Shown: piece after piece, positions 44,523-54,417 of the stretch
How the letters are laid out: every line of letters starts with the position of its first letter
How positions within the stretch are numbered: the first letter of the stretch is position 1
NCBI RefSeq assembly: GCF_003990335.1
Contig: NZ_CP034683.1
Coordinates: forward strand, 1,688,501-1,752,500
DNA: 64,000 nucleotides
Reading direction: 5' to 3'
From: Rheinheimera mangrovi
GTDB taxonomy: Bacteria > Pseudomonadota > Gammaproteobacteria > Enterobacterales > Alteromonadaceae
Made by a program: the position numbers and the translations under genes
The notes under the pieces: model-generated
Told to the model about the DNA's origin: nothing
Seen by the model: the letters and a program-made list of their open reading frames with translations, nothing else
The model's database searches: none

Positions 44523-45887
44523 ATGACTCAATCCACTTCGAAACGTCCTGATCTGCTCAAAGGTAATATTCAGGCCACTATGAAACAAATGACGGTGCCT
44601 GTGCTGTTTGGCATGATCACGTTAATGTCTTTTAATCTGGTTGATACGTTCTTTATTAGTATGCTGGGTACAGCTGAACTGGCAGCCGTTAGTTTTACCT
44701 TTCCTGTTACCTTTACCGTCATTAGCCTGGCTATTGGTCTGAGTATTGGTACCTCTGCTGTTATTGCCCGTGCTTTGGGCAGTGGCGATGAACAAAGCGC
44801 ACGTAGTGACGGTTTAGCGGCTTTGTGGTTGTCGGCTTATCTGGTTATCGCTTTGTCCATCCTTGGTTATTTGACTATTGATCCATTGTTCCGTTTGTTG
44901 GGAGCAAAAGCCGACACCTTGCCTTTTATTCATGAATACATGGATATCTGGTTTTTAGGCGCTGTTTTTCTTATTACGCCAATGATTGGCAATGCTGTAT
45001 TAAGAGCTGCAGGGGATACGAAAACGCCGAGTATTTTAATGGCCTGCGCCGGGCTGCTGAATGCTGTTTTAGATCCAATTTTGATTTTTGGTTGGGGACC
45101 AGTGCCTGCTATGGGGGTTGCCGGAGCGTCGTTAGCCAGTGTGTTGTCCTGGTTGTTGGGGTTTGGCCTGATCCTGTATTTACTGATGGTACGCCGTAAA
45201 CTGGTAGATGTAGGGCATCAGCCTTTTAGTGAATTTATTAAAATCTGTCGTAAAATTTTGCATATAGGTTTACCTGCTGCTGGTGCCAATATGCTGACAC
45301 CTCTGGCTATGGCGATTTTAACTGCGCTGATGGCAAGTTATGGTGCTGAAGCTGTGGCGGCTTTTGGGGTGGGGGCCCGTATTGAAAGTATCGCGTCTTT
45401 GGTTGTATTGGCGCTTTCGATGACTTTGCCACCTTTTGTCAGCCAGAACTATGGCGCCTGTGCTTATCAACGTATTCATGATGCTTACAGAAGCTGCATT
45501 AAATTTATTCTGGCCTGGCAGTTTGTGGTGTATCTTGTTTTAGCTGCATGCGCCTGGTTGGTGGCCGACCTGTTTACCAAAGATCCTTTGGTGGCACAAT
45601 ATATCCGCTATTTTATCTGGATCTTGCCTTTAGGTTATGGCCTGCAAGGCATTATTATTCTAACCAATTCGTCTTTTAACGCTTTGCATTTACCACTTAA
45701 TGCGTTGCAACTCAGTGTGATCCGGCTTTTTGTGTTTTATGTGCCTTTTGCCTATATAGGTGGCCTGTTAGGTGGAGTGATTGGTGTTTTTGTTGGTGGT
45801 TTAATAGCCAATGCTTTTACCTCTGGTCTGGCCTATAGCTGGTTTAAACGTAAACTGGCTGCTTTAACTTTGAGTGGAGAATCCTGA
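44523..45887 (+). CDS. MATE family efflux transporter
   Basis: A 454-residue inner-membrane transporter with 12 predicted helices in two MatE repeats. The N-terminus has the family pattern [39 protein letters not shown], and the second half has [22 protein letters not shown] pumps use proton or sodium gradients to export cationic drugs and dyes; the substrate here is unknown. The stop shares a base with the uvrB ATG, so the two genes are coupled. Confidence 0.9.
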   Translation: MTQSTSKRPDLLKGNIQATMKQMTVPVLFGMITLMSFNLVDTFFISMLGTAELAAVSFTFPVTFTVISLAIGLSIGTSAVIARALGSGDEQSARSDGLAALWLSAYLVIALSILGYLTIDPLFRLLGAKADTLPFIHEYMDIWFLGAVFLITPMIGNAVLRAAGDTKTPSILMACAGLLNAVLDPILIFGWGPVPAMGVAGASLASVLSWLLGFGLILYLLMVRRKLVDVGHQPFSEFIKICRKILHIGLPAAGANMLTPLAMAILTALMASYGAEAVAAFGVGARIESIASLVVLALSMTLPPFVSQNYGACAYQRIHDAYRSCIKFILAWQFVVYLVLAACAWLVADLFTKDPLVAQYIRYFIWILPLGYGLQGIIILTNSSFNALHLPLNALQLSVIRLFVFYVPFAYIGGLLGGVIGVFVGGLIANAFTSGLAYSWFKRKLAALTLSGES

Positions 45888-47878
45888 TGAGCCGCGATTT
45901 CGAATTGGTCTCCCATTATCAGCCTGCCGGTGATCAGCCGACAGCCATAGCTAAATTGGTAGAAGGGCTGGAGTCTGGCTTAGCGCATCAAACCTTATTA
46001 GGGGTTACCGGTTCAGGCAAAACCTTCACTATGGCTAATGTGATAGCCCAGGTGAACAGGCCAACCTTGATTATGGCGCATAACAAAACTCTGGCAGCGC
46101 AGCTCTATGGTGAGATGAAGGAGTTTTTCCCGAATAACTCGGTGGAATACTTTGTGTCTTATTACGACTACTACCAGCCTGAAGCTTATGTACCCTCGAG
46201 CGATACCTTTATCGAAAAAGACGCCTCTATTAATGAACATATAGAGCAGATGCGTTTATCGGCGACCAAAGCGCTGATGGAAAGGCGCGACGTTGTCATT
46301 ATTGCCTCTGTGTCGGCCATTTACGGCTTGGGTGATCCGGAATCCTATATGAAGATGCTGTTGCATCTGAAAGTGGGCGATATAGTGGATCAGCGCTCTG
46401 TGCTGCGCCGTTTGGCCGAATTGCAATACAACCGCAACGACGCCGCTTTTGAACGCGCAACCTATCGTGTACGGGGCGATGTGATCGATGTGTTTCCGGC
46501 CGAATCCGATGAAATCGCTGTGCGTATTGAACTCTTTGATGAAGAAATTGAGCGCATTAGTTTGTTTGATCCTCTGACAGGTGCAGTGGAGAAAGTGGTC
46601 AGCCGCTACACTATTTATCCAAAAACTCACTATGTGACGCCACGAGAGAAAATCCTCGAAGCGACAGAACGTATTAAGGTGGAGCTTAAAGATCGCCGCG
46701 CCCAATTACTCGCTGAAAACCGACTGATTGAAGAGCAGCGCATAGGTCAGCGCACCTTGTTCGATTTGGAAATGATGGTGGAGCTGGGCTATTGCTCCGG
46801 CATAGAAAACTATTCGCGCTATTTATCGGGCAGGGCGGAAGGCGAACCACCTCCAACATTACTGGATTATTTCCCGGCCGATGGCTTGATGTTTATTGAC
46901 GAATCGCATGTCACCATTTCACAAATTGGCGCCATGTACAAAGGCGACCGCTCGCGCAAAGAAAACCTGGTCAACTATGGCTTTCGTCTGCCGTCCGCTT
47001 TGGATAACAGACCGCTGAAGTTTGACGAATTTGAATCCATAGCGCCGCAGCGTATTTATGTCTCGGCTACCCCCGCAGATTACGAGCTGAAACAATCGGC
47101 GGGTGAAGTGGTGGAGCAAGTGGTAAGGCCAACAGGCTTAGTGGATCCTGTGATTGAAATTCGTCCTGTCGCGACTCAGGTGGACGATTTAATGTCGGAA
47201 GCGATGCGCTGTGCCAAATTGGGCGAGCGGGTTCTAGTGACAGTACTGACTAAAAAAATGGCCGAGGACTTAACAGATTATCTGGCGGGCCATGGCGTGA
47301 AGGTGCGTTATTTACACTCTGACATAGATACAGTAGAGCGGATGGAAATTATCCGCGATTTACGTTTAGGAGTGTTTGACGTGCTGGTTGGTATTAACCT
47401 GCTGCGGGAAGGACTGGATATTCCGGAAGTGTCATTAGTGGCCATTCTGGACGCCGACAAAGAAGGTTTTTTACGTTCAGAGCGATCCTTGATCCAGACC
47501 ATGGGCCGGGCTGCGCGAAATCTGGCAGGTAAAGCCGTACTTTATGCCGACCGCATCACTGGTTCTATGCAGCGCGCTATCGACGAAACCGAAAGGCGCC
47601 GAGCTAAACAAATTGCTTACAATGAACTGCATGGCATCACACCTACAGCTATTAAGAAAAAAGTGTCGGATGTGATGGACTTAGGTCAGGATGCAGATCT
47701 GCCGAAAGTGGCGGAGAAAATCAAACTGGCCAAAGGCAAGACCCCTTATCAGTTGCAAGCTGAAATCAAGCAACTGGAGCAGAAGATGCTGCAGCATGCC
47801 AAAGATCTGGAGTTTGAATTAGCCGCGCAACTTCGGGATCAAATTCATCAGCTACGCGAAGCTTTGCTGGAAATCTGA
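45887..47878 (+). CDS. uvrB: excinuclease ABC subunit B
   Basis: Damage-verification helicase of nucleotide excision repair. 663 residues: Walker A GVTGSGKT at 39-46, beta-hairpin region [22 protein letters not shown] (about 92-113), DESHV Walker B, helicase motif VI in QTMGRAARN, and the C-terminal UVR motif ([24 protein letters not shown]) that binds UvrC. The one-base overlap with the MATE gene is unusual context, since uvrB is normally alone and SOS-controlled; no LexA box is evident just upstream because the MATE gene occupies that space. Confidence 0.98.
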   Translation: MSRDFELVSHYQPAGDQPTAIAKLVEGLESGLAHQTLLGVTGSGKTFTMANVIAQVNRPTLIMAHNKTLAAQLYGEMKEFFPNNSVEYFVSYYDYYQPEAYVPSSDTFIEKDASINEHIEQMRLSATKALMERRDVVIIASVSAIYGLGDPESYMKMLLHLKVGDIVDQRSVLRRLAELQYNRNDAAFERATYRVRGDVIDVFPAESDEIAVRIELFDEEIERISLFDPLTGAVEKVVSRYTIYPKTHYVTPREKILEATERIKVELKDRRAQLLAENRLIEEQRIGQRTLFDLEMMVELGYCSGIENYSRYLSGRAEGEPPPTLLDYFPADGLMFIDESHVTISQIGAMYKGDRSRKENLVNYGFRLPSALDNRPLKFDEFESIAPQRIYVSATPADYELKQSAGEVVEQVVRPTGLVDPVIEIRPVATQVDDLMSEAMRCAKLGERVLVTVLTKKMAEDLTDYLAGHGVKVRYLHSDIDTVERMEIIRDLRLGVFDVLVGINLLREGLDIPEVSLVAILDADKEGFLRSERSLIQTMGRAARNLAGKAVLYADRITGSMQRAIDETERRRAKQIAYNELHGITPTAIKKKVSDVMDLGQDADLPKVAEKIKLAKGKTPYQLQAEIKQLEQKMLQHAKDLEFELAAQLRDQIHQLREALLEI

Positions 47879-48082
47879 CCGCAAAATCCTGGAACAGGCC
47901 TTGGCTATTGGTGCAATATTCAGGGGGCTAAAGCCTGCTCCCTCGTCTGCTAAATGTTTCATAAAATATAATTCGTTACTTATCTGGTTGATATTTATAC
48001 AGATTATAACAAGGCTGTTCAGAGAACATTAACTTTCAGAAGTTTAGACTGCCTGCGTTTCCTCAACCAAAAGGTAGTACTT

Positions 48083-48856
48083 ATGAAACGTTCTATGCTC
48101 GCTTTACTTATCGCTGTAGTGTCCACCGGTGCAGCAGCGAACAGCTATCAAAATGAAACTTCAGTGGATTATGGCAACAGTGAGATCAACGGGGTTGATG
48201 TCGATGGCTGGCAACTGAAGCACCAATATTTCTTTAATGCGGTAGATACCTCAGGCAAAACACCACGGGCTGAAGCTGCATTTATCAATAAAAACGCCAG
48301 CGTATTCGGCACCCTGTCCCGTCTGTCTGTAGGCGACGAAGATCAGAATGGCTGGTCCGTGGGCGGTGAATATATGGACCAAAGCCATAACTTCTACGGT
48401 AAGCTGGAATGGCTGCATTACAGCGGCACTGACTATCAGGAAGTGGATGGTACGCTGGGTTACTTCATCAGCAATGACTGGTTAGTGGGCGCTATTTTTG
48501 AGCACAGCCGTCCTGATCAAGGTGGCAGCAGCACCAATTATGGTGTGATGACCAAAAAGTTATGGGATTTAGGCACAGGCGATATGATCAACCTGGAAGC
48601 CAATATTCTGGATTACCGCAATGATTCAGCCACCCGTTATGGTGTGGGCGCGGATTATTACTTCGGCAAGAACTTCTCTGCCGGCGTAGGTTATCAGTGG
48701 ATCTCTGACGGTGTATTAAGTGAAAGTGAAGACAGCCTGAGCTTACGTACTAAGTGGTTCGCTTTACCTAACTTGTCGTTATCTGCGAGCGTGGCTTTTG
48801 ACGCGCTGGAAACGGGTGATGATTTGTATCAAGTAGGCGCAAGCTACCGCTTCTAA
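48083..48856 (+). CDS. putative outer-membrane beta-barrel protein (porin-like)
   Basis: A 257-residue protein with a signal peptide (MKRSMLALLIAVVSTGAAA-NS), then alternating aromatic/hydrophobic strands throughout (WQLKHQYFF, NFYGKLEWLHY, RYGVGADYYFG) and a C-terminal Phe (YQVGASYRF), the barrel-assembly signature. It is too small for a classical trimeric porin; a 10-12-strand barrel fits. Family unrecognised. Its own promoter is expected in the 204-bp gap upstream. Confidence 0.7.
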   Translation: MKRSMLALLIAVVSTGAAANSYQNETSVDYGNSEINGVDVDGWQLKHQYFFNAVDTSGKTPRAEAAFINKNASVFGTLSRLSVGDEDQNGWSVGGEYMDQSHNFYGKLEWLHYSGTDYQEVDGTLGYFISNDWLVGAIFEHSRPDQGGSSTNYGVMTKKLWDLGTGDMINLEANILDYRNDSATRYGVGADYYFGKNFSAGVGYQWISDGVLSESEDSLSLRTKWFALPNLSLSASVAFDALETGDDLYQVGASYRF

Positions 48857-48905
48857 TTTATTGCCCTTCGTATTTGGCGCTGTGAAATCGTGTAAGTATG
48901 CAGTT

Positions 48906-48987
48906 TGTAGGGGCCGTGGCTTGTCCCGGCCCGTCAATGGGCACCGCGGTTTCGTTTAGACGGGCGGGCATAAGGCCCGCCCCTACA
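48906..48987. repeat. single copy of the 41.5-kb repeat family, with terminal inverted repeats (MITE/REP-like)
   Basis: An 82-bp element starting TGTAGGGGCC and ending GCCCCTACA, so the ends are inverted repeats. Internally (reverse strand) it carries the same blocks as the array at 41461-41696: CCCGCCCGTCTAAACGAAACC, GCGGTGCCCATTGACGGGCC and GGGACAAGCC. It lies between the convergent porin-like and LysR genes and may double as a terminator. Confidence 0.82.
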
Positions 48988-49002
48988 GCCTTTTCGAAGG
49001 CA

Positions 49003-49887
49003 TTAACCCGCAGTCAATTGCTGCCAGATGGCTTTTGCTACAGGCCCCAGCAGTTGATCTTTATGCCGCACCAGATGCACTTCTCCCTGAATAAACTTTG
49101 GAAACTCCACTGGTTTCAGCTGTACCAAAGCACCACTTGCCAGTTCGTCAGCCACCTGATGTCCTGCCACCATGCCCCAGCCTAAATGCGCTAACAAGGC
49201 CTGTTTCATACATAAACTGTTGTTGACCTTGACCCGTCGTGCTGACTGCAAGGGCAGTAGTTTTCCACTATCAAAATTCAGTGCCTCTGAATTCGCCACC
49301 AGTTGGGGCAGTTCTGCTAATTGCGCCTGATGAGTTAAAGGGCCGCCCAGTTGTTTTAAAAACTCCGGGCTGGCAACACATAAAAGATCAAAACTGCCAA
49401 TGGCCACGGCTTCAAAATCACCCAGACTGATAAAAACCGGGTACCAGGGGCTGATTGCTAAATCGGCCTGCTGATTTTTTAGTTTTTCCAGCGCTTGCAG
49501 CCGGTAATCACAACTCAACAGCAATTCGGTATGGGGAAACTGTTGCTGAGCTTGCCGGATAGCCCCCATGTAAGGCTGAAGATCAACAGCCTCATCAAAG
49601 GCCATACGTAAACTGGCTTCGGCACCACGACTTAAGTGTTGAGCCAAAGATTTTAATTGAGCACTTTGATGCAGAAGTTGTTGAGCTTGCTGATAAAAAC
49701 GCTTACCAGCTTCGGTAAATTGCAGGCGATATTGACTGCGATCCACTATAGTAAAACCGCATTCCAGCTCCAGCTTTTTCAGCGCCATACTCAAAGCAGG
49801 TTGGGTTTTATGCAATTTAATCGCGGCCTGCAGCAGGCTTTCACTGCTGGCGACGGCGTCGAGAATATAAAGCTGAGTTAAGTTCAT
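49003..49887 (-). CDS. LysR-family transcriptional regulator
   Basis: A 294-residue regulator with the N-terminal winged helix-turn-helix (about 1-60; LYILDAVASSESLLQAAIKLHKTQPALSMALKKLE) and a periplasmic-binding-protein-like effector domain. It is transcribed away from the RND efflux genes across a 112-bp divergent region, the usual position of a LysR activator of its neighbour. ATG 49887 is preferred over the TTG before it. Effector unknown. Confidence 0.92.
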   Translation of the reverse strand: MNLTQLYILDAVASSESLLQAAIKLHKTQPALSMALKKLELECGFTIVDRSQYRLQFTEAGKRFYQQAQQLLHQSAQLKSLAQHLSRGAEASLRMAFDEAVDLQPYMGAIRQAQQQFPHTELLLSCDYRLQALEKLKNQQADLAISPWYPVFISLGDFEAVAIGSFDLLCVASPEFLKQLGGPLTHQAQLAELPQLVANSEALNFDSGKLLPLQSARRVKVNNSLCMKQALLAHLGWGMVAGHQVADELASGALVQLKPVEFPKFIQGEVHLVRHKDQLLGPVAKAIWQQLTAG

Positions 49888-49999
49888 CAATTATTCTTAT
49901 GCAGAACTGAAATAAATATAAATTTTAATATTAATTTTGCTTTTGTATAGTGCAACTACAAAAAGCAGTGTGGCCAGAGCAAAAAAGGGAAAGGTTTAA
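49888..49999. promoter_or_regulatory. divergent control region between LysR gene and RND pump
   Basis: 112 bp, very AT-rich. TATAGT (49946-49951) is a good -10 toward the RND genes, but the -35 position (TTTTAA) is poor, as expected for a LysR-activated promoter. LysR sites (T-N11-A) are likely in ATTTTAATATTAATTTT, but I cannot fix them. Confidence 0.4.
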
Positions 50000-51079
50000 A
50001 TGTCAAGACAGATGATGATAAGTGCGCTCTTATGTGTGGTATCGGTTACAGGCTGTTCCAAGCCAGTTGAAACGGCAGCTCAAGGCCTGAACAGACCGGT
50101 GAAATTGCATCTGATGCAGGATGGCCAACAAAAGTTAATCCGCCAGTTTCCGGCTATAGTAGAGCCTACAGAAAATGCCCGTTTAACCTTTCGCGTCAGC
50201 GGTAAACTCACTCAGTTTTCTATCCGGCCTGGTCAGGAAGTGAAAAAAGGCGATGTATTGGCCCGTTTAGATCCTACCGATTTTAAATTGAAAGTTGAGC
50301 AGGCACAGGCCCGGTATCAGTTGTCAAAAGCACAGTTTGATAGGGCAGCCAGCCTGATTGGGCAAAAACTTGTGTCTCAGGCCATGTACGATGAAGCCAA
50401 AGCTCAGCTGCAAGTGGCAGACGCTGATTTAAAAACAGCCCAAACTAATCTTTCCTATACAGAGATGGTGGCGCCTTTTAGCGGTACCGTATCGCGTTCC
50501 TTAGTTGAGAATCATGAAAACGTTGCCGCTCAGCAAGCCATTCTGGAGTTACAGCTCAAGGGCATGGTGGATGTGGTGATCCAGGTGCCGGAGGATGTGA
50601 TAGCACTGGTGAAAAAAGACGTCAATTATCAGCCGGATGTGATTTTTGATTCCTACCCAAGCTTAAGTTACAAAGCCAGTATCAAAGAGTGGGATACCAG
50701 AGCAGACAGCGCGACCAACAGCTTTAAAGTGGTGTTCAGTATGGCTGCACCTGAAGAATTTAATGTGCTCTCAGGCATGACAGCTAATGTAGTGGCTGAT
50801 ATGAGCCAGTTGATGCGCGCTCAGGCTTCAGTTGTGGTGGTGCCTGCCACTGCAGTATTTGCTGCTAATGATCAGCCTGTGGATGCGACAGAGCGCTTTG
50901 TCTGGATTTATAGCGAAGGTGTAGTGAACAGACGTGCTGTGACTGTTGGGCGCTTAACTGCACAGGGCATTGAAATTTTGTCTGGTTTAGCTGCAGGTGA
51001 TCAGGTGGTGACAGCTGGTGTAAATCAACTGACAGAAAACCAGCAAGTGCGGCCTTGGCAACGTGAGCGGGGTCTGTAA
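50000..51079 (+). CDS. RND efflux periplasmic adaptor (membrane fusion protein)
   Basis: A 359-residue adaptor lipoprotein: signal peptide with lipobox VTGC (Cys at 19), lipoyl/barrel-sandwich halves (FSIRPGQEVKKGDVLARLDPTDF and TEMVAPFSGTVSRSLVENHENVAAQQ) around an alpha-hairpin (about 90-145), then beta-barrel and membrane-proximal domains. It starts after AAAGGGAAAGG. It joins the inner-membrane pump to an outer-membrane channel. Three bases separate it from the pump gene. Confidence 0.93.
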   Translation: MSRQMMISALLCVVSVTGCSKPVETAAQGLNRPVKLHLMQDGQQKLIRQFPAIVEPTENARLTFRVSGKLTQFSIRPGQEVKKGDVLARLDPTDFKLKVEQAQARYQLSKAQFDRAASLIGQKLVSQAMYDEAKAQLQVADADLKTAQTNLSYTEMVAPFSGTVSRSLVENHENVAAQQAILELQLKGMVDVVIQVPEDVIALVKKDVNYQPDVIFDSYPSLSYKASIKEWDTRADSATNSFKVVFSMAAPEEFNVLSGMTANVVADMSQLMRAQASVVVVPATAVFAANDQPVDATERFVWIYSEGVVNRRAVTVGRLTAQGIEILSGLAAGDQVVTAGVNQLTENQQVRPWQRERGL

Positions 51080-51082
51080 GCT

Positions 51083-54000
51083 ATGGATGTTGCTCAGTAT
51101 TTTATAAAAAATAAAACCTCGTCCTGGCTTGTCACCGCTATTTTATTAATAGGCGGTACTATGGCCTATTTTGGTTTGGGGCGGCTTGAAGATCCTCAGT
51201 TTACGCTGAAACAAGCGCTGATAATTACCTCTTACCCCGGAGCCTCACCTTTGCAGGTGGAGGAAGAAGTCAGTTATCCGATTGAAAATGCCATTCAGCA
51301 ACTGCCTTATGTCGACCATGTGACCTCTATTTCTACCAATGGTAACTCACAAATCATGGTGGAGATGAAAGGCATTTATCGGGCCAAAGAGCTAAAACAA
51401 ATCTGGGATGAACTACGTCGTAAGGTCAATGATCTCACGCCACAATTACCACCTGGTGTGCAAAGCCCTGTTGTGAATGACGACTTCGGTGATGTGTACG
51501 GTATGTTGTATGCCATCACTGGTGATGGCTATTCAGACGAAGAAATTCGGGATTATGTCGACTTTTTACGCCGTGAGCTGGTGCTGGTAGATGGGGTTGG
51601 CAAAGTCTCAGTCAGTGGCAGGCAACAGGAACAAGTGGTGGTCGAAATATCCCGCTCCCGTCTGGCTGCTTTAGGTATTCCTCCGACCCAAATTGCCAGT
51701 TTATTGCAAACTCAGAATGTGGTGAGTAATGCCGGTGCTTTGCGCCTTGGACCAGACCGGATCCGTATTCATCCTACGGGTGAGTTTCAGTCAGTGCAGG
51801 AGCTGGAGCAGCTGATTATCAGCAATCCTGCTGCCAAAGAGCTGATTTATTTAGGTGATGTGGCCAAAGTCTACAAAGATGTGCAGGAAGTGCCGAGTCA
51901 GATTTTAAAGTTTGATGGCAAAAATACCCTGACCTTGGGTGTGTCTTTTAGTCAGGGCGTGAACGTAGTCGATGTTGGGGCTTTGGTGACTGCCCGCATG
52001 GCTGAACTGGACTACGCCCGACCTGTCGGTATGGATATTAATACTATCTACAATCAGCCTGCCGAAGTAGAGGCTTCAGTCGGTGGTTTTGTGCTGAACC
52101 TGCTGGAATCTGTCGCTATTGTTATTGTGGTGCTGTTGGTGTTTATGGGGCTGCGCAGTGGCTTTTTAATAGGCCTTATCTTGCTGCTGACCGTGCTTGG
52201 CACCTTTATTTTTATGCAGCAAATGCAAATTGAACTGCAGCGGGTGTCACTGGGCGCGCTGATTATTGCCTTAGGTATGCTGGTGGACAATGCCATAGTC
52301 ATTACCGAAGGTATTTTAATTGGCATGCAAAGGCGCCTGAGCATCAGCGAGTCGGCTTCGGCTATAGTTAAACAAACCAAGTGGCCTTTATTGGGCGCAA
52401 CCATTATTGCTATTACCGCTTTTGCACCTATTGGTTTATCCAGTGATGCAACGGGGGAATTTGCCGGTAGTTTGTTTTGGGTTTTATTGGTTAGTTTGCT
52501 GCTGAGCTGGGTGACTGCTATTACGCTTACGCCGTTTTTCGCCAGTTTGTTTTTTAAAGAAGAATTAAAAGCCAAAGTGGATGAAGCCCAGGGCGAGCCT
52601 GAGCTCTACCGTGGTTTTATTTTTGACTGGTACAGAGTCGCCTTAACCGGCGTACTAAGGTACAGGTTTTTAAGTTATGGCCTGATGATCCTGTTACTGA
52701 TCTTGTCGGTGATGGGCTTTGCCAAGGTAAAACAGGTGTTTTTTCCAGCGTCTAATACTCCCATTTTTTTAGTGGATCTATGGCAACCTGCTGGCACTGA
52801 TGTGCGGCAATCCGACGCTGAAGCTTTGGAAGTGGTGCAGTATCTAAAAACTCTGGAAGGAGTGGAAGCTGTCACTTTAACATCTGGCCGTGGCGCTGAC
52901 CGTTTTATGCTGACCTATCAGCCAGAGCGTTTTTATGCAGCTTATAGCCAGCTGATTGTGCGGGTCGAGGACAAATCGCTGTTAGCTGGACGTATGGCAG
53001 ACGTCAGCTCTTATATCAACGAGCAGCACCCTGGACTTCGCCACAAATTAAAGCGGTTGGATGTTGGGCCTTCCACTGCAGCTAAACTTGAAGCCCGCTT
53101 TAGCGGCGCCGACCCTAATGTACTGCGACAACTGGCAGAGCAAGCCAAAGCTATTATGCTTCAGGACCCAGGCACCCGTAATTTACGCGATGACTGGAGC
53201 AACAGAGTCAAAGTGATCCGGCCGCAGTTTAATGAAGCCCTGGCGCGCAGGGTTGGCATTAGTAAGCAAGATGTCGATGACGTACTGCTGACTCATGTCA
53301 ATGGCCGCACTGTGGGTATTTACAGGGACGGCACGCATTTGTTGCCTATTATTACCCGTGCGCCAGATTCGGAGCGTCAAAGTGTCGATGCGCTGGCCGA
53401 TTTGCAGGTGTATAGCCCTAAGCTAAACCGCTATATTCCGATCAGTCAGGTCGTCAGCAGCTTCGCGCTGGAATGGGAAGATCCACAAATTATGCGCCGT
53501 GACCGTAAACGTACTTTAACTGTGATGGCCGATCATAATATTTTAAGTGACGACACAGCCGCCTCTTTACTAAAAAGAGTACGGCCACAAATCGAAGCTA
53601 TACCATTGCCTACAGGCTATAGCCTGAGTTGGGGCGGTGAACTGGAAGCACAAACTAAAGCGCAAAAAGCTTTATTCAGCTCTTTGCCTATGGGCTATCT
53701 GGTGATGTTTGTGATCACAGTGTTGCTGTTCAGTTCAATGCGTGACGCACTGGTGATTTGGGCTTGTGTGCCTATGGCGCTTATTGGTGTCACCCTGGGT
53801 TTGTTAGCGGTGAATGTGCCCTTTGGCTTTTTAGCCTTACTGGGGTTTTTAAGCCTGTCCGGTATGCTGGTGAAAAACGGCATAGTGCTGCTTGATCAGA
53901 TTAAACTGGAATTAAGTCAGGGGCTTGCGCCTTATCAGGCGGTTTATCACAGTGCAGTGAGCCGGGTTCGGCCAGTGTCTATGGGCGCTATTACCACCAT

Positions 54001-54148
54001 TCTGGGGATGTTGCCTTTGGTCACAGATGACTTCTTCGCCAGTATGGCTGTGGTCATTATGTTTGGCCTGGGTTTTGGCACTATTCTTACCTTGCTGTTT
54101 TTACCTTTAATGTATTGTTCTATCTATCGGATCCCGTCACAGCGTTAG
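51083..54148 (+). CDS. RND efflux pump, inner-membrane permease
   Basis: A 1021-residue RND transporter with 12 helices and two large periplasmic loops. The pattern VAQYFIKNKTSSWLVTAILLIGG at the start and LGALIIALGMLVDNAIVITEG in TM4 place it in the hydrophobe/amphiphile group. The TM4 proton-relay pair is Asp-Asn rather than Asp-Asp. No outer-membrane channel gene follows, so a TolC-type protein from elsewhere must complete the pump. A terminator follows. Confidence 0.93.
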   Translation: MDVAQYFIKNKTSSWLVTAILLIGGTMAYFGLGRLEDPQFTLKQALIITSYPGASPLQVEEEVSYPIENAIQQLPYVDHVTSISTNGNSQIMVEMKGIYRAKELKQIWDELRRKVNDLTPQLPPGVQSPVVNDDFGDVYGMLYAITGDGYSDEEIRDYVDFLRRELVLVDGVGKVSVSGRQQEQVVVEISRSRLAALGIPPTQIASLLQTQNVVSNAGALRLGPDRIRIHPTGEFQSVQELEQLIISNPAAKELIYLGDVAKVYKDVQEVPSQILKFDGKNTLTLGVSFSQGVNVVDVGALVTARMAELDYARPVGMDINTIYNQPAEVEASVGGFVLNLLESVAIVIVVLLVFMGLRSGFLIGLILLLTVLGTFIFMQQMQIELQRVSLGALIIALGMLVDNAIVITEGILIGMQRRLSISESASAIVKQTKWPLLGATIIAITAFAPIGLSSDATGEFAGSLFWVLLVSLLLSWVTAITLTPFFASLFFKEELKAKVDEAQGEPELYRGFIFDWYRVALTGVLRYRFLSYGLMILLLILSVMGFAKVKQVFFPASNTPIFLVDLWQPAGTDVRQSDAEALEVVQYLKTLEGVEAVTLTSGRGADRFMLTYQPERFYAAYSQLIVRVEDKSLLAGRMADVSSYINEQHPGLRHKLKRLDVGPSTAAKLEARFSGADPNVLRQLAEQAKAIMLQDPGTRNLRDDWSNRVKVIRPQFNEALARRVGISKQDVDDVLLTHVNGRTVGIYRDGTHLLPIITRAPDSERQSVDALADLQVYSPKLNRYIPISQVVSSFALEWEDPQIMRRDRKRTLTVMADHNILSDDTAASLLKRVRPQIEAIPLPTGYSLSWGGELEAQTKAQKALFSSLPMGYLVMFVITVLLFSSMRDALVIWACVPMALIGVTLGLLAVNVPFGFLALLGFLSLSGMLVKNGIVLLDQIKLELSQGLAPYQAVYHSAVSRVRPVSMGAITTILGMLPLVTDDFFASMAVVIMFGLGFGTILTLLFLPLMYCSIYRIPSQR

Positions 54149-54169
54149 TGCAGCTGTTTTTGATCAAAA

Positions 54170-54208
54170 AACCGGAGAAGCAGATTTTTGCTGCTTTTTC
54201 CGGCTTTC
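54170..54208 (+). terminator. terminator of the RND operon
   Basis: CCGGAGAAGCAG, loop ATTTTTG, CTGCTTTTTCCGG with a small internal bulge, then CTTTCTCTC. The stem is about 11 bp and starts about 20 bases after the permease stop. Confidence 0.7.
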
Positions 54209-54417
54209 TCTCTCTGTTTTAATCTCTGAAATCATGACAATAGTTCAGTTGATATTTTTCTATGATAAATGCTGGACTTAGCGCCCTGTGCTTGTGGTAA
54301 TCTCCATAAAAACACAGAAGGGATGTCGTGTTGCTTCGCGCACGCCACACCCTGACTCAATTCCTGAATTGTCGTGGGCTTGGCTGTGAACAAAGCCCTG
54401 GTATGGACATTATAACT

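Noticed and set aside
48898..49185. Reading frame starting in the repeat element and running into the LysR gene
   Set aside because: It is antisense to the clear LysR coding sequence, and its start lies inside the 82-bp repeat.
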